Assembly: GCA_023213315.1 (NCBI GenBank)
Contig: JAKCPI010002874.1
Location: forward strand, 44,192 to 108,191
From: Euborellia annulipes
Lineage: Eukaryota > Arthropoda > Insecta > Dermaptera > Anisolabididae
DNA length: 64,000 nt
Reading direction: 5' to 3'
How positions within the stretch are numbered: the first letter of the stretch is position 1; each line of letters opens with the position of its first letter. The translations under genes and the position numbers were made by a program. The notes under the pieces are model-generated. The model searched no databases and was not told where the DNA came from. It worked only from the letters and a program-made list of their open reading frames with translations. This document shows, piece by piece, positions 37,212 to 49,182 of the stretch.

Positions 37212-39432
37212 GTTAGAGGAATTAACTTAACTAATAATTAATTTTAAATATTTCTGAGATAAATTATCAACCAATATTTGATGACCTATATTCTATGATA
37301 AATAAAGATTATAAACTAACTGGCAATCGGAAATCTCCAAGTGCATCGAATATGAATGTAATCCGGTTTTACAAAGAATTAAACATCATTTTGTCTTCCC
37401 AAAGTGACTTACCATTGTTGTTCCAAGAAAATAAAATTATTTTGGAGGGACTTGAGGAAGTTTTAGTGATATATAATTGGGAAACAGGCCTATTCTCTAA
37501 AAACAGACGTTAAAATTTAACATCATAAATTGGGTGTTAAAAAGGAAAGTAATAACACACGTTAAAAAATGCTATTCTCCAAACCAATTTTTAACAGCGA
37601 CCTTAAGATTTTACTTTTTAGCACCAGGTGTTAACGATCCATATCAGGGTGGTTAAAACCGGTTTTAACCGACCTATCTGACACATCGGCTTTAAAAAAT
37701 GCTATTCTCAAAGCTTTGTCAGCAAAATCACAACCTTACTTTTTGGATAAAGTCGCCATTTTTATGCATTAAACGCGGATTTAAAATATTAAAGGCACCC
37801 CCTAGACATGACATTAATTTTTAACACTTGACTAAATATTAACACTTTGGTGTTAAATTTTATGCTTTATGCTGGAATAGCAATTTGAAGTAAGGTGTTA
37901 AAATGAATTAACGCTGATTTCATATGTTAAAAGTTAACGTTTTTGCTTAGAGAATAGACCTGAAAGGGCGTTCAATATGGAAAAATAAGTACTTAAAGTA
38001 GGATGAATGTCACAAAAAGTAAAAATCAAAGCCGAAAAAATTCTTCATTGTACCCTCATCAGTCTTTGTTTTATTAACATGTGTTCAAAATTATTTTTTT
38101 AATAAGGACAATTGAGTTCGGATCCCAGGCAATCCGAGAAATAATTATTTAAATCAATGGGGATAAATAAATGTGTCTGGATCATATATATCTATATATT
38201 ATAGAATCTTTTGAAAGTCTGGCCTAAGATATCCAAAAATACAAAAAAGGCACAACACATGAATATTGGATATACCTTTGATAAATATTTATATAATAAA
38301 ATGTTTTCAAACTCTTAAAAATGTTATTCAATTAAGTCCATCTCAAAAACTGACAAAAAAGAAAAGGAACAACTTCCGCGATCATTGAAAAGCACTATCT
38401 ATAAAAACATTTATAGACCTATATATTTTTAAAACATATATCTATATAAATGGCCTCAGCAGTTAGCAGAAAATGAAATAACTCATTATAATATAAGATG
38501 GAAAGAGATGCTACAGAATTTAAGCAAAGCTGCTTCGACTCGTTCGAAACCCCTAATCAGCATTGCTCTTCGAGAAAGCTGCGATTCATATTAACTGTTG
38601 AATTAAGAACTCGACAATTGAAGCATCAAATTGCTGATGAACCACTGGAGGACTGATAATAAAATAAAAAAATGAATGCAAATCAGCGCCAAGAAAGTAT
38701 CGAATTATAAATAAAGTATTTTAATATATTTATCTTATCTATAAATAAATGAGTGAAAATGATTCATGGATATGAAATTAAACAGAAGAGATAAATAAAA
38801 TTTCGTGTTTTGAATATTAATTAATATATATATAGATTTTTACCAAAGAAATAAAACCAAAATAAATGGAAGAAAATTTTATCGAATGTTATTTTTTTTT
38901 TTTTTAATTAACTAAAAGATTATAAAAAACTAGTCATATGTTTTCTTCAATATATTATATATATCTTTTAAAAATGTTATGAAATTAAAGGCTGAATCAT
39001 AATCAACTTTTATAATAATAATATAATTTTAAAGTTTGTTTGTATTTGGTCCCGAATAATATTCGCGGGTCGTTCACGGGATCAAAACCAAGTTTTTAAA
39101 TATTAAGATTAAAAATAAAGTTGTAAAAAGTTCAGCCCTAGGAGTGATAAATATTTGTAAAATTTGTTGAAAGTGCACTTAATAAAATAATTTAATTATC
39201 GATTTTTATTCTCCATTTTTTTATCCCAGTTTTACTCCTATGTTAAAATGAACATGAGAGTGAAGGCGCTAAGTGGCGAAACGGTGCCTATGAGAAAATA
39301 AAGTTGCGGAACATGATAAAGGGATTGGCGTAGATTCGCCGCTGTTTGTCAGATCCTTTTTTGCATGGAATTAAACCACCGCAGGTGTGAAGCGTAACAA
39401 GCAGCGAAGCTCGGCGAGCGGTTAGTTATTAA
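37212..39432. other. MTF1 3' flank with SINE debris
   Basis: AT-rich; a SINE S1 fragment with ttcggatcccaggcaatccga lies near 38115-38220, and a retroelement-end-like piece with gtggcgaaacggtg near 39255-39320. No gene seen. Confidence 0.4.
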
Positions 39433-40069
39433 TAGAGCCAGGATGTTCATGCACACTCAAACCTCAAAATATGCATGCATTAATGCTCTATAAAATGACC
39501 AAATATGCACAATGAAGGGAAAAAAAGCAAAACTATGCTCTTTCACAAATTGAGTCGCATTTTATATTATATTTTTATTTTTTTTTTATAACATTCAACA
39601 ACAAACAATTATTCTAAATTTTCTTCGTTTAATTACATGCGTTTATCTGAGAGCTTGTTTTTTAACGCAGAAAATGATCTTTGAAGCGACAGGCGCATAA
39701 TTGAAAGAAGAAATCTGGGCCAAATTGAGGTTGAAATGTTTATCTTTTACATTTCCACTCTGTAAAGCGAGAAAGTTTGAAAATATCAAAAATAATTTTT
39801 AATTTTTGTCACATAAATTAGACTTTAAAAGCAACTACACAAAAATATTCAAAACATGCTTTTTTCTTTAAAAAATATGGATGAGAAATAAGGTTGTTTT
39901 GGTTAAAAATGGGCAAAACATGCATTGTGCTTGGAATTTGTTCAAAAAAAAAGCCAAAATATGCAATATTCTCAGTCTAGGGTTATTTCGAATCGAATAC
40001 TCTTGAAATGGATAAGTGAAAAGTTTCAGGAACTTACAAACATGCATTTGCATCAACATCCGGGCTCTA
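39433..40069. mobile_element. hAT element, 637 bp
   Basis: The inverted ends are tagagccaggatgttcatgc and the inverse gcatcaacatccgggctcta. The 8-bp TSD gttattaa is perfect at 39425-39432 and 40070-40077. No transposase motif was recognised inside. Confidence 0.85.
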
Positions 40070-40077
40070 GTTATTAA

Positions 40078-41340
40078 ACATTCTAGTCTGAATGACAAGT
40101 TATTAAAGATTTTGGAAGAGATTAATCACCCTTTAGAAGAAAAAAAATTTTATTTAATATAATAAATTTATTAAATATTATTTTTTCAACTGTTTATTTT
40201 CAATAATATATCTTATATCTTAAAATAATTTACAGTTAAGAAACATATTATTATTTATTAAAAAAAAAAGTTTGGTAAGCCATATTTTTCCATTACAAAA
40301 ACCAGTTGACATTTGTTATTATTTTTTTTTTTCTAAATTTTGAAAAAATCTCAAGCTTCTGAGACTGATAAAAAAAAAACTGATTTTTATTAGAGCAAAG
40401 AAAAAAAACAAAATTAATCTCATAAATGTCAACTTTTTTCATTCATTTAAAAAAGTGCAAAAATGGAATAAGACCTTTTTTGACTGCCATTATATATAAA
40501 AATAATAATTTTGTAAACGATCACAAAAATAGAATGATCCTGGAAAATATTTAAAAAAAAGCTGAGAGATTAAAATCTCTTAGAATAAACAAAGCATGGA
40601 ATTAATCAATTATTTTAAATCTTTTGTATATATATATCAATTAAATGTAAATGAATATCACAAAAAGATGAGTGTCAAAAATAATCTTAAAAGAAAAACA
40701 AATTTGTAATTTTGTCTGCTTATCTTATATAAATGAAAAATTCCAAATATACATATCGAGCGCGAGGGCGGTCTTAAAAGGTTTTGTTTTAAACTATAAA
40801 AATTATTTTTTTATTTTAATTTTTTTTTTTTGGAAAAACTTAAAATTTATTTTGTTATTTAAAAAATAAAAAGTTTAGACTATTTATGAAATAGACAATT
40901 TATAATATTTACAGATTTCGTAATCTTACTTATTAAGTAAGTGATTGACAAAGTCAATTTCAGTCTTCACCTAAAGGTGTTTCAACATAACATAAATATA
41001 TCATTATTTATTTTTTTTTTTCTTATTAAGTAATAGTGAAATTTATCAAGATCGAAATTTTACTATTTTGGTGTTATAGAGAATAGGGATGTGTTTCAAA
41101 AATACCAAAAAGGTAGGCGGTTCAAAAGAAAAATTTTTTTTGATGAAAATAATTTCATTTTTTTATAAATATTTAAAAAAAATGCATTCTTTTGTTTAAA
41201 ACAAATTCATTACATTACTGTTAGTGATTTTTTTTTATTTAACTGTTTTTAAATTCACTTTAGAGTTTAGATTTTTTTTGTTTGACTTTAAAATATTTCA
41301 AAATTATTTATATATATATATATCTATATATATAAAATAA
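40078..41340. other. AT-rich DNA between MTF1 and FAF2 3' ends
   Basis: Homopolymer-rich; no gene or element recognised. It must hold the FAF2 3' UTR on the minus strand. Confidence 0.45.
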
Positions 41341-41343
41341 TTT

Positions 41344-44300
41344 TCAAGCTTCAAGATCATAGACAAATAGAACTTCTCGATGTTGTAGACCTACTTCTTC
41401 CAAAGTTTTTGTAGATTCTCCAACACAGTCTAAAATTTGTTTTGGGAAATTTTTAACAATTTGGAATGAATCCGGCGAAGAAGGATGACAGAATACAAAA
41501 TAATAAACTCCCTAAAAAAAAAAAACATTTTTTTAGAATCGAGTCTAGACAGATTTACTTACAAAACAAGCCTTTTCTCTCAATGAAGAAAAGGTACTCT
41601 GAATCAATTCTGCAATCGTGCCCCCGAACAGAATGGAATTAAATACAGTTCGTTTGAAGGAGGTATATAGCTGAGTGTTGATAATCAAATAGGTAGAATG
41701 AATGAGCAAGCAGCTAGTTATATTTCAATTTATTAATAAACCAGGGCCGACGTTTCGGTCACATATGGCACCATCCTCAGGGCCAGGTTAATGTCTGAAA
41801 ATACATATAATCCTCGCCAAGTTATATTGGGCATACACAATTGCATGTAGCTTAATAATGACAATGCCTCAAATTATGTTGTTATCATACCATGGCAAAG
41901 AGTGAATGGCACGGGGGGGGGGAATTTTTTTTTTTCCTGAGGATGGTCCCATATGTGACCGAAACGTCGGCCCTGGTTTATTAATAAATTGAAATATAAC
42001 TAGCTGCTTGCTCATTCATTCTTCCTATTTGATTAAATACAGTTCATTGAGATGAAAAAATTTGTTTTCTATACTAAAAAAATAATCTGTACAACTTTCC
42101 CAGAGTCATATAAAAGGGAGAGTAGGGAGGCCCTTATTTGAAAAGGGTGGAATTTTATCGACTTCCATCCGGAAATTGATTTAGAAAAAATAAGCCCTGA
42201 ATTTTTTCAGATTTTCCTACCAAAACAACCCGTGTCGGTAGGCAGTTGAAATTTAACACGGGTTTCAAATGGGCTTTTCTGACAATAATAGACTTTCGAA
42301 CTTTACTTTTAGAAATTTCTTTGTAAAATTATGAGACTTGGCATACTTATGTTTTTGGGGTCGCTAAGCTCGAATTTGCTGTTCAAAAATTCATTTTGAT
42401 AATAATATTTTAAAAAATTGTTTGATAACATTTTTGACAGCAAATTCGAGCCCAAAAACGTAAGTATACAGAGTTTCATAATTTTACAAAAAAAATTTTA
42501 AAAGTAACGTTCGAAAATCTATTATTGTCAGAAAAGCCCATATGAAACCCGTGTTAAATTTCAACTGCTTACCGACACGGGTTATTTTGCTTGGAGAAAT
42601 CTGAAAAAATTCAGGGCTCATATTTTTGACATTCTAAACCAATATCCGGGTGGATGGTCGATAAAATCCACTTTTTCAAAATAAAGGTAGGGGAGAGAGC
42701 CCTGAAGGCCAAAGTAATGGATAATTTCTTGTGAAAAAATGGCCAGGCCCCTCTTGAAATGATCAGATGTTCCCCCTGATCTGTTATATAATATAGTCTA
42801 TTTTATAAAAAAAATTTCCTGCTTCTTAAAAAATAAAAAATCAATCTGAAAGACAATTCAAAATAATAACAATAAAAAGTGAAATAAATACCGAAAGCGG
42901 TTGATTCCGATTAAATCTTCGTTCAAGACGAGTCCCATCAGGCAATTTAAAAAGTATTTGCAAGGCGTTAGGATCGTTTATTGGAGGCTCTTCTGGAATC
43001 CTGTCCAGGAAGTCAATCTTCTGTTGTCTAATTTGCTGAAATTAAAAATAATTCTATTTTTAATTAAATTAAATTTTTTGTTAAAGATTTAAAATCCAAC
43101 ATGGATGGATGGATGATTGTTTTTATGAGATGCTCCTTCCCAACCACCCAGCCCACACCTCTCGGAAGGTCCCACGTTAACCAAGACGAAGACATCCCTT
43201 TTTTTAAGGCACTCAGGCCATATCAATTTGGGCCCTTTGTGTCTGTGAGGGGAGATTTTCTCCCACTTCGGATTATTTGCGCCAAACTGGACTCGAACCC
43301 GAGTTGTGTTGAAACTTCAGACAAGTAATCCACAGCTTATCCGGCTTAGCCATGTGGCTCCTTAATATCTAACATAATTTAATTATTATATTTAAATTTA
43401 TTTTAAAAAAAGTTCTAAATTATCAAAAAGAAATTCTGTTAGAACTATTGAATTTTTTTTTCTGTTACAAGATGTGGATTTCATAGCTGGATAGTCATTA
43501 ATGGGTGAAGAAAAGGATAGCAGCTAGATGATATTTCATTTATTAGGCCCTCTCTGTTGACGCCTCGGTATCCTCAGAGTTTGACCAATGAAATAATGTT
43601 TTAACTCTTTTCTTCACACATAAATGAATTTCTTTTAAGAAATTTAGTCATGTTAATTTAAATTAAAAGTATTTATTTGTTAGGATTCTCTCAAATATTC
43701 CAAGTTAGAAGAATGAGATGAATCTCAGCTAATAAATGCTCTTCTTAAAATAAATGTTTGTTTACCTCTTTTTTTCTAATTTCTTCTAATTCCTTCTCTC
43801 TTTGACGTTGCTGCTCTTCTTCTATTCTTTCCCTTTCTTCCCATCTTTGTTTTTCTTTTTCTTGATCCGCTCGCAAAGATTCCATATAAGCTCGATCTTG
43901 CTGTTGTCTTAATGTCTGATTAAAATTTCTTTTTACACGATCAGCTCTTGCTGCTACTAACGAGGCTTCATTATCGGACACTAATTCTCTAAAAATTAAA
44001 TACAAACTATGAATATTCCTTTTCGAGCATAGATATATCTAAATTATCTAGTTAGTATTTATTTTTCATTAATTTCAATTAATTTTGAGATTCAGAGTAT
44101 ATTTTAAGGGCCTTCAGGGGGCACATCGAATCTTTAGTCCGAAACTACTGAGGCATTTTAAAGTATTTTTTATGCGGTTTTTTGTTTTAATGATTTAAAT
44201 TCGTGAGCATTTTACATAATAGAATGTTTTTGTTTTAATAACAATTAATTAAAAAATATTTTTTTTTATATTTATAGAAAATTCAATAAAAACTAGAATG

Positions 44301-47300
44301 AAAATTGTAATTTTTTTTAAATCTAAAAATATAAAAATCATTAGTATCGAATCTATAATAATTAAATAAAGTGGTGACGAAGTCAAAAATAAATTTCGTA
44401 CCGGTATTTATTTAAAAATTAACGGCCAAATAGTTCAGCACTCTTGCAAAAGATGGCAGTATAGTCAACTATACTAACAGCCGGCATTATCAGATCACTA
44501 TAAAGCCTCTATTTATATATTTTTATGCTGATATAAATGATATATAATATATAATAATATTTTTAAACTATTCATTATTAAAAGATCAACGAAAATCAAA
44601 CAAATTCATGAGATTAATACCCCTAGCATCCTGCCATCTGTTGGCAAATTTTCGTAATAATTGGGCTTTTTGGCTAAATTTTTAAGACCCCTAACGCCAT
44701 CTTATCGGCAAAAACATGCGAACAGCTTGCCTCCTGAAGCACCTTAATTATCTAATTTTGAATATAAAAACCTAAAAAATGTCTTCTTTAGTACCATTTG
44801 CTCAATGTTTTCTTATTTATTAAAAAGCATAATGTACCAGTTACCTAAGCCTTTGTAATAATTCTTGGGGTTGGAAAGGCCCTTCTAATCGGCCGACAAC
44901 AGTCATTCTAGCATCATGAAGAACTATAAGAGCGAGGAAAGGATAGCCATTCTCCCTTAAAGCTTGGGATACACGGTATCCTTCAGGAGTTGTGATGGAA
45001 CAAGCCCAGAATAGCATATTTGAATTGATATAATATATAACATCTGAGTTTGTTAGAGTATCCCTGAAATAAAATTTTAAAAAAATATATATTTAAAATA
45101 AGATTGTCTAAATCTAGATATGCTAAAAGAAATATAAAAATATTTTCTTCATTTAGAAACTTTACATTACGTTTAAAAAATGTTTTGAACAAAAAGATCA
45201 AAGACAGAAATTACTTTTCTTTTTCTTTTGGTAAATGCTTATAGTATGACATTCAACAGGTTTTTACCTGCAAAAGACAGCAGTATCTTGATGGTCTTCA
45301 CAATGAAGATATACTAAAAGGAATCGTAATTCTTGCTTAGCATCATTTAAAGCTTGACTGTAGGATCCTTGATAAAAAACGGGATGGTTGGGTCCATATT
45401 TTTCTTCAAAATGACTAATAAATGATACTACATCGGTAACAGGATCTGTGACATCTAGAAAATAAGCTGTGTTTAAAACAAAAAATTAAACAAAAGCGAA
45501 ATATAATGATTAATTATTATTATTATCAATAAGTAATAGTGGATTAATACTTTTTAGAAAAAGTAACCTAAATCAAAGTTCCAAATATGATTAAAAATGA
45601 ATAAATAATTTTAAATATATTATATCTTCTTTTTTTGGCCTTAACCGCGCGGTGCGGGATCAGTCCTTACTTTGCCTCTCCACTTCACCCTATATATATA
45701 CAGGGATGGGCAAGTTACTCGATTTTGAGAAACGAGATACAAAATACCAATTACTTCAGATTTTTGTAACGAAATACAAGATACCAATTATTCACGGGTT
45801 TGTGTAACGAGATACAAGATACCAATTACGTATTTCAAATACATTGAAAATACCAATTACAAACAAATTTTTTCTTGATTTTAAAATACTTTTTGGAGGG
45901 GTAATTCTGGAACTAGAGCCCTGCACGGGTACGGGTTGGCCCGTAGGCCCGTTACCCGCCCGGCCCGCGGGCTTTGGAGGCCATGAAAAAATTACGGGCG
46001 GATACGGGAGGGTAGCAAGTCTAAATAAACGTGTTCGGGCGGACGGGCATGCAAATGAAATTTTATTTAAAAAATTACTAGACATTCGTTCATTCATTCA
46101 CTAAATCTCGGGCGGGTATGGACGGGTTTGAAAAAATTCCGGGCGGGCCTGAAGAATGGTAAAAAATTACGGGCCGGGTACGGGCGGGAAGTCAAAAAAA
46201 AATACGGACACGGACCGGTCCGGGCCAAAAAAAATCGGCCCGTGCAGGACTCTATCTGGAACCCTAAATAAATTTAGTTTAGGAAAGTGGCAACTAAACT
46301 TATATTGGAGAATACCTTTGGAAAATCGAAAACAATAAAATTATTCATGACACTAAAAAAAATTTATTTATAAAAATATGAAAAGGTTTCAAAAAACCAA
46401 GTTTTCAAAAGTTTTGTCGGATAATCTGGAACTTGATGGAGAATAAATAAACCCGCAAATGAAAACAATCTTTCAACTGGGGTAGAAGAACAAAGATTTA
46501 GTCGTTGAGAGCACAGATCAAACGTTGAGAGCTGGTTGAAAGAAGAAAGCAAAAAAGTTTTTTAACGAAGAGTGAAAATTTGGCGGTTTGATTGACTTCT
46601 CTTTACTGGTTTTTACTAAGATCCGGAGCAGAGAACCCACACGACGATTACATACAGTAATATTAAATAAATTAAAACGATTTCAGCTCCCTCTGCAAGA
46701 CTTTTTACACTGCGGCAAATAAAAAAAAAAGTATTTGGTATCTCGAATTTCAGATACCAATTACTAAAAAATGTAACGAAATACAAGATACCAATTACTT
46801 TGCCAATGCTGTAACGAGATACAAGATACCAATTAATATTGTATTTGGTATCTTGTATTTCAAATACATGTAACTGATTAACGCCCATCCCTGTATATAT
46901 ATATATATATGGACCTCGCTTGAGCATAATTCGTTCCAGAATCAAACTCGTAAAGCGAAACACTCGTTAAGGGAAACAATATTTCTCATATAAATTAATG
47001 TAAATTACTATAATGCGTTCCATATCACAAAAATACTTATTCAAAGAAAATTGAGGAGAGTGAATCATCTTCATCTATTTCCTGAATATCTCCCTAATAA
47101 TTAATTCAATTAATTTTTATTCATGTACAGTGAGGGACAATATCAAGTCCCACCCATGCGTTTTCTACTTGTGATTATTTCATTGATTAAAAAAAAATAT
47201 TATATATTTTTTTAGGTGGAAACTTTAATGGTTCAAACCTAGAAAATTTCCAATAAATATTTTTATTTTCTTTTATAAAAACAATGAAATAATCACATGT

Positions 47301-49182
47301 AGAAATCGCATAGGTGGGACTTGATATTGTCCCTCACTGTACATATAACACAACAGTGGAAAAGCAATCTAGAGGTGATATTAAATTTTTGGAAGTTATT
47401 TTATTATTTATTTTTTTTTTTTTTACATAAAATAATTGTCTGAAATACGTCTATTCTAAATCTAAGTCTATTATACATTAGCCAGATGGTGATTAGCTGA
47501 AGGGATAAAGAATCTAAACGAAGGGAACTGAGATGCAAATCTATTTCATGACAAAAATATACTCAATTCGTGTTTATTAAAGCTTTTGTGGTTTGTATTA
47601 TTATTATGGGAGTTTTTAATTATAGATCACATTTTGCAGTAATTATTTATTAAAAATATAAATACTGTACAACATGGGCGTACCCAGCGAGGGGGCAGCT
47701 GCCCCCCCCCCTAGAAGCAAAAAAAAAAAAAATTAAATGTTTATAAAGTGATGAAACGAAACAAAATTGGTGTATGGCGACGGGGAATGTTTTTTTATGT
47801 TAGGACTCGAGGGTTTTTAGGCCTTTAATTCGAAGGCTTTTCCCCTCTATATAAAAAATAGGAGCTATGTCACAATCTGGACGACCATGATCTGCCCCCC
47901 CCCCCCCCCTAGATTTGATCCTGGGTACGCCCATGCTGTACAACGTTTCGACTGCTTATTCTGCAGTCATTTTTAAGTATATATATAGTACAGTGCACTT
48001 GCTCCCACTCAAGTGAACTGAGTCGTAACATATACTTGAAAACGACTGCAGAATAAGCAGTCGAAACGTTGTACAGTATTTATATTTTTAATAAATAATA
48101 ATACAAAATGTGGTCTATAATTAAAAACTCCCATAATAATAATATACTCCATTCCTGGAGTATTTTTCCACCTAAGTTACGAGCCATTTTTTGTGAGATA
48201 TCACATAATTTAATTATATAATATATGAGAAATTTGCAGATTACATATTAATTTCTCTAAATGAGAACGTGGTAGCCTTGGAATGGAAATTTTTCTTATT
48301 GACGAGAATCGGTTCACAACATTTCGACAGTGATAAAAGAAAAGTTTTTTAATGAAAAAAGACTAAATATGTGTCCAAAAATCACATTATATTTTAGTCA
48401 ACAATATCGTAACGAAGAGTACTCGAAATTGTCAACTAGGATAAAGGATTTTTGGCCCGATAAACTGACATATCCTCATCTAACATATTAATAAAAAATT
48501 CTAAAGAAAAAAATACAATATTTTCAGCGATAGCCTTCCTTTTAAAGAAACCACTGTTTCAATTGAACCAAGAATTGGCTATGCGCACAGATGATTTTAA
48601 ATAGCTCATATTGGAGTAGATATTAGAAAGGGGCAAAAATTATACTGATTAAAAATGAGAGATGAAAAAATATTTTCCAGTTTCTTCTTCTTTAGTTAAA
48701 ATCTAATGAGAGAGTGAGAATACTAACACCTCCTCGGATCTGGTCGAATCATTCGTAGAGTTAAATTTAAAATATTTGATAATGTATTATAACAGAGATT
48801 GAAGACAAAGGAGACAACAAATCGGAAAAGTCCTGTGATGCCCTGAGGTCTCCTGGGTTGGCCACTTGAATGGGATGAATAGATGATATCCTGGGATCCA
48901 TGTGCATCTACCACAGCAAGTTGTCTTGTGCTTGGGTTATTAAAAATCGATGGCCGACCCTCATTTATATTTAGTTGATCTTGAACAGACACTTCTAAAT
49001 CCCAATTGTGCCTTTCAAGAGTGTCTCGACAGACACTCATATCTTCAATTCCAGTCAAGTCCTTAAATATATATAAATAATATTAAGATAAATATATTTA
49101 ATTAATGATAATTAAAATAAATAACACACACCTGGAATTGTAATATTTTTTCCGTCTGTTCAGCAGTTAAATTATCAGCCAT
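41344..49182 (-). CDS. FAF2: FAS-associated factor 2 (UBXD8), ER membrane p97 adaptor
   Basis: Recruits VCP/p97 to the ER and lipid droplets in ER-associated degradation. Minus-strand exons: 49182-49132, 49061-48728, 45454-45268, 45063-44845, 43988-43766, 43035-42892, 41511-41344; total 441 residues (human 445). Order: UBA domain (MADNLTAEQTEKILQFQ into DLTGIEDM), a hydrophobic hairpin at about residues 85-115 (FRFVVSFVFNLCYNTL), the UAS thioredoxin-like domain (FEEKYGPNHPVFYQGSYSQ, LRFLLVYLHCEDHQD, LFWACSITTPEGYRVSQALRENGYP, MTVVGRLEG), a charged coiled coil (RADQEKEKQRWEERE) and a C-terminal UBX domain (LFKLPDGTRLERRF, then YYFVFCHPSSPDSFQI). Exon 2 ends with an unusual GTTAGT donor, chosen because it keeps PDPRRYVTDP in frame. 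The intron before the last exon carries two large palindromes. Confidence 0.95.
41563..41670 (-). other. Phase-compatible cryptic exon in FAF2
   Basis: Thirty-six codons open between an acceptor-like cactcag and a good GTAAGT donor, phase 0 at both ends, so inclusion would insert 36 residues into the UBX domain. The segment FGGTIAELIQSTFSSLREK looks protein-like and faintly recalls the start of UAS domains. Skipping it gives the normal UBX spacing and length, so the main transcript should skip it. Its acceptor lies in DNA brought by an insertion. Confidence 0.3.
41741..41795 (-). ncRNA. Hammerhead ribozyme motif (minus arm)
   Basis: On the minus strand: helix I ggcc, core ctgagga, helix II ggtgccatatgtgacc (with a GGT/ACC-type base), core gaaac, triplet gtc, helix I ggcc. 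In sense orientation for the FAF2 pre-mRNA. Confidence 0.6.
41936..41980 (+). ncRNA. Hammerhead ribozyme motif (plus arm, helix I damaged)
   Basis: It retains ctgagga, helix II ggtc...gacc, gaaac and gtc, but the upstream helix I strand is replaced by a T run. Confidence 0.5.
42126..42692. repeat. Near-continuous inverted repeat of about 570 bp
   Basis: The left half is mirrored by the right half almost to the centre near 42409: gtgttaaatttcaactgc, gacaataatagactttcgaac and gcaaattcgagc recur inversely. Transcribed in the FAF2 intron it would form a hairpin of more than 250 bp. It may be a foldback transposon; no TSD was settled. Confidence 0.75.
43101..43365 (-). repeat. tRNA-derived SINE (family S4)
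   Basis: On the minus strand the head reads catggctaagccggataagc (A-box-like) and ctcgggttcgagtcc (canonical B box), followed by about 180 bp of body ending in an atggatggatg-type repeat. In a FAF2 intron, sense to FAF2. Confidence 0.7.
43475..43605 (-). mobile_element. Decayed ribozyme-type retroelement end
   Basis: It matches the arm at 58540-58780, including taatgaaat-type and ggatagcagctaga segments. The ribozyme core reads ctctgaggat but has lost gaaac, so it should be inactive. Confidence 0.5.
44370..44760 (-). repeat. Dispersed repeat R2, uninterrupted copy
   Basis: The reverse-complement relative of 33070-33660 without the Harbinger insertion. Confidence 0.6.
45914..46254. mobile_element. 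hAT MITE nested in the hAT element
   Basis: The inverted ends tagagccctgcacgggtac and the inverse cccgtgcaggactcta have a perfect 8-bp TSD tctggaac at 45906-45913 and 46255-46262. The interior is built of acgggcggg motifs. Confidence 0.88.
46364..46552 (-). pseudogene. hAT transposase C-terminal dimerisation fragment
   Basis: The short frame contains LCSSTPVERLFSFAGLF, the hallmark of the hAT C-terminal dimerisation region, and ends soon after, as the family does. The rest of the transposase is missing, so it is a relic inside 45701-46893. Confidence 0.75.
47128..47339. mobile_element. Tc1/mariner-type MITE, complete
   Basis: Arms of about 60 bp (cagtgagggacaatatcaag) flanked by TA at 47126-47127 and 47340-47341. 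It shares the whole interior with 2339-2618 and 28153-28349. Sits in FAF2 intron 2. Confidence 0.88.
47597..48143. mobile_element. Palindromic element interrupted by a hAT MITE
   Basis: The left arm 47597-47672 returns inversely at 48068-48143 (gggagtttttaattatag, ataaatactgtacaa). The centre repeats gaataagcagtcgaaacgtt in both orientations, similar in layout to the ribozyme palindromes but without CUGANGA. Confidence 0.65.
47673..47935. mobile_element. hAT MITE nested in the palindrome
   Basis: The ends catgggcgtacccag and the inverse ctgggtacgcccatg have a perfect 8-bp TSD ctgtacaa at 47665-47672 and 47936-47943. C runs of 12-17 lie near both ends. Confidence 0.88.
48144..48720. other. 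FAF2 intron DNA, nothing identified
   Basis: No exon or repeat was recognised. Confidence 0.45.

Larger units (their letters stand above)
41652..42046. mobile_element. Ribozyme-bearing palindromic insertion in a FAF2 intron
   Basis: A 14-bp direct repeat attaaatacagttc sits at 41638-41651 and 42033-42046, consistent with a retroelement TSD. Inside, inverted arms (about 41681-41800 and 41935-42036) each carry a hammerhead core followed by a aataaattgaaatataactagctgc-type flank. Confidence 0.65.
45701..46893 (-). mobile_element. hAT element with transposase remnant
   Basis: The ends cagggatgggcaagttac and the inverse acgcccatccctg are flanked by tatatata on both sides (low complexity, so weaker as TSD). 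Subterminal DNA repeats acaagataccaatta motifs. It encloses a C-terminal transposase fragment and a second hAT MITE at 45914-46254. Confidence 0.8.

Noticed and set aside
43280..43365. A possible true tRNA gene on the minus strand
   Set aside because: A and B boxes are good but no full cloverleaf with matching acceptor stem can be drawn, and a SINE body follows.
45844..46338. Open frames across the GC-rich acgggcggg repeats
   Set aside because: Composition of the hAT MITE at 45914-46254; no protein family resemblance.
47940..48070. A further hammerhead in the gcagtcgaaacgtt palindrome
   Set aside because: gaaac is present but the CUGANGA core is absent on both strands.
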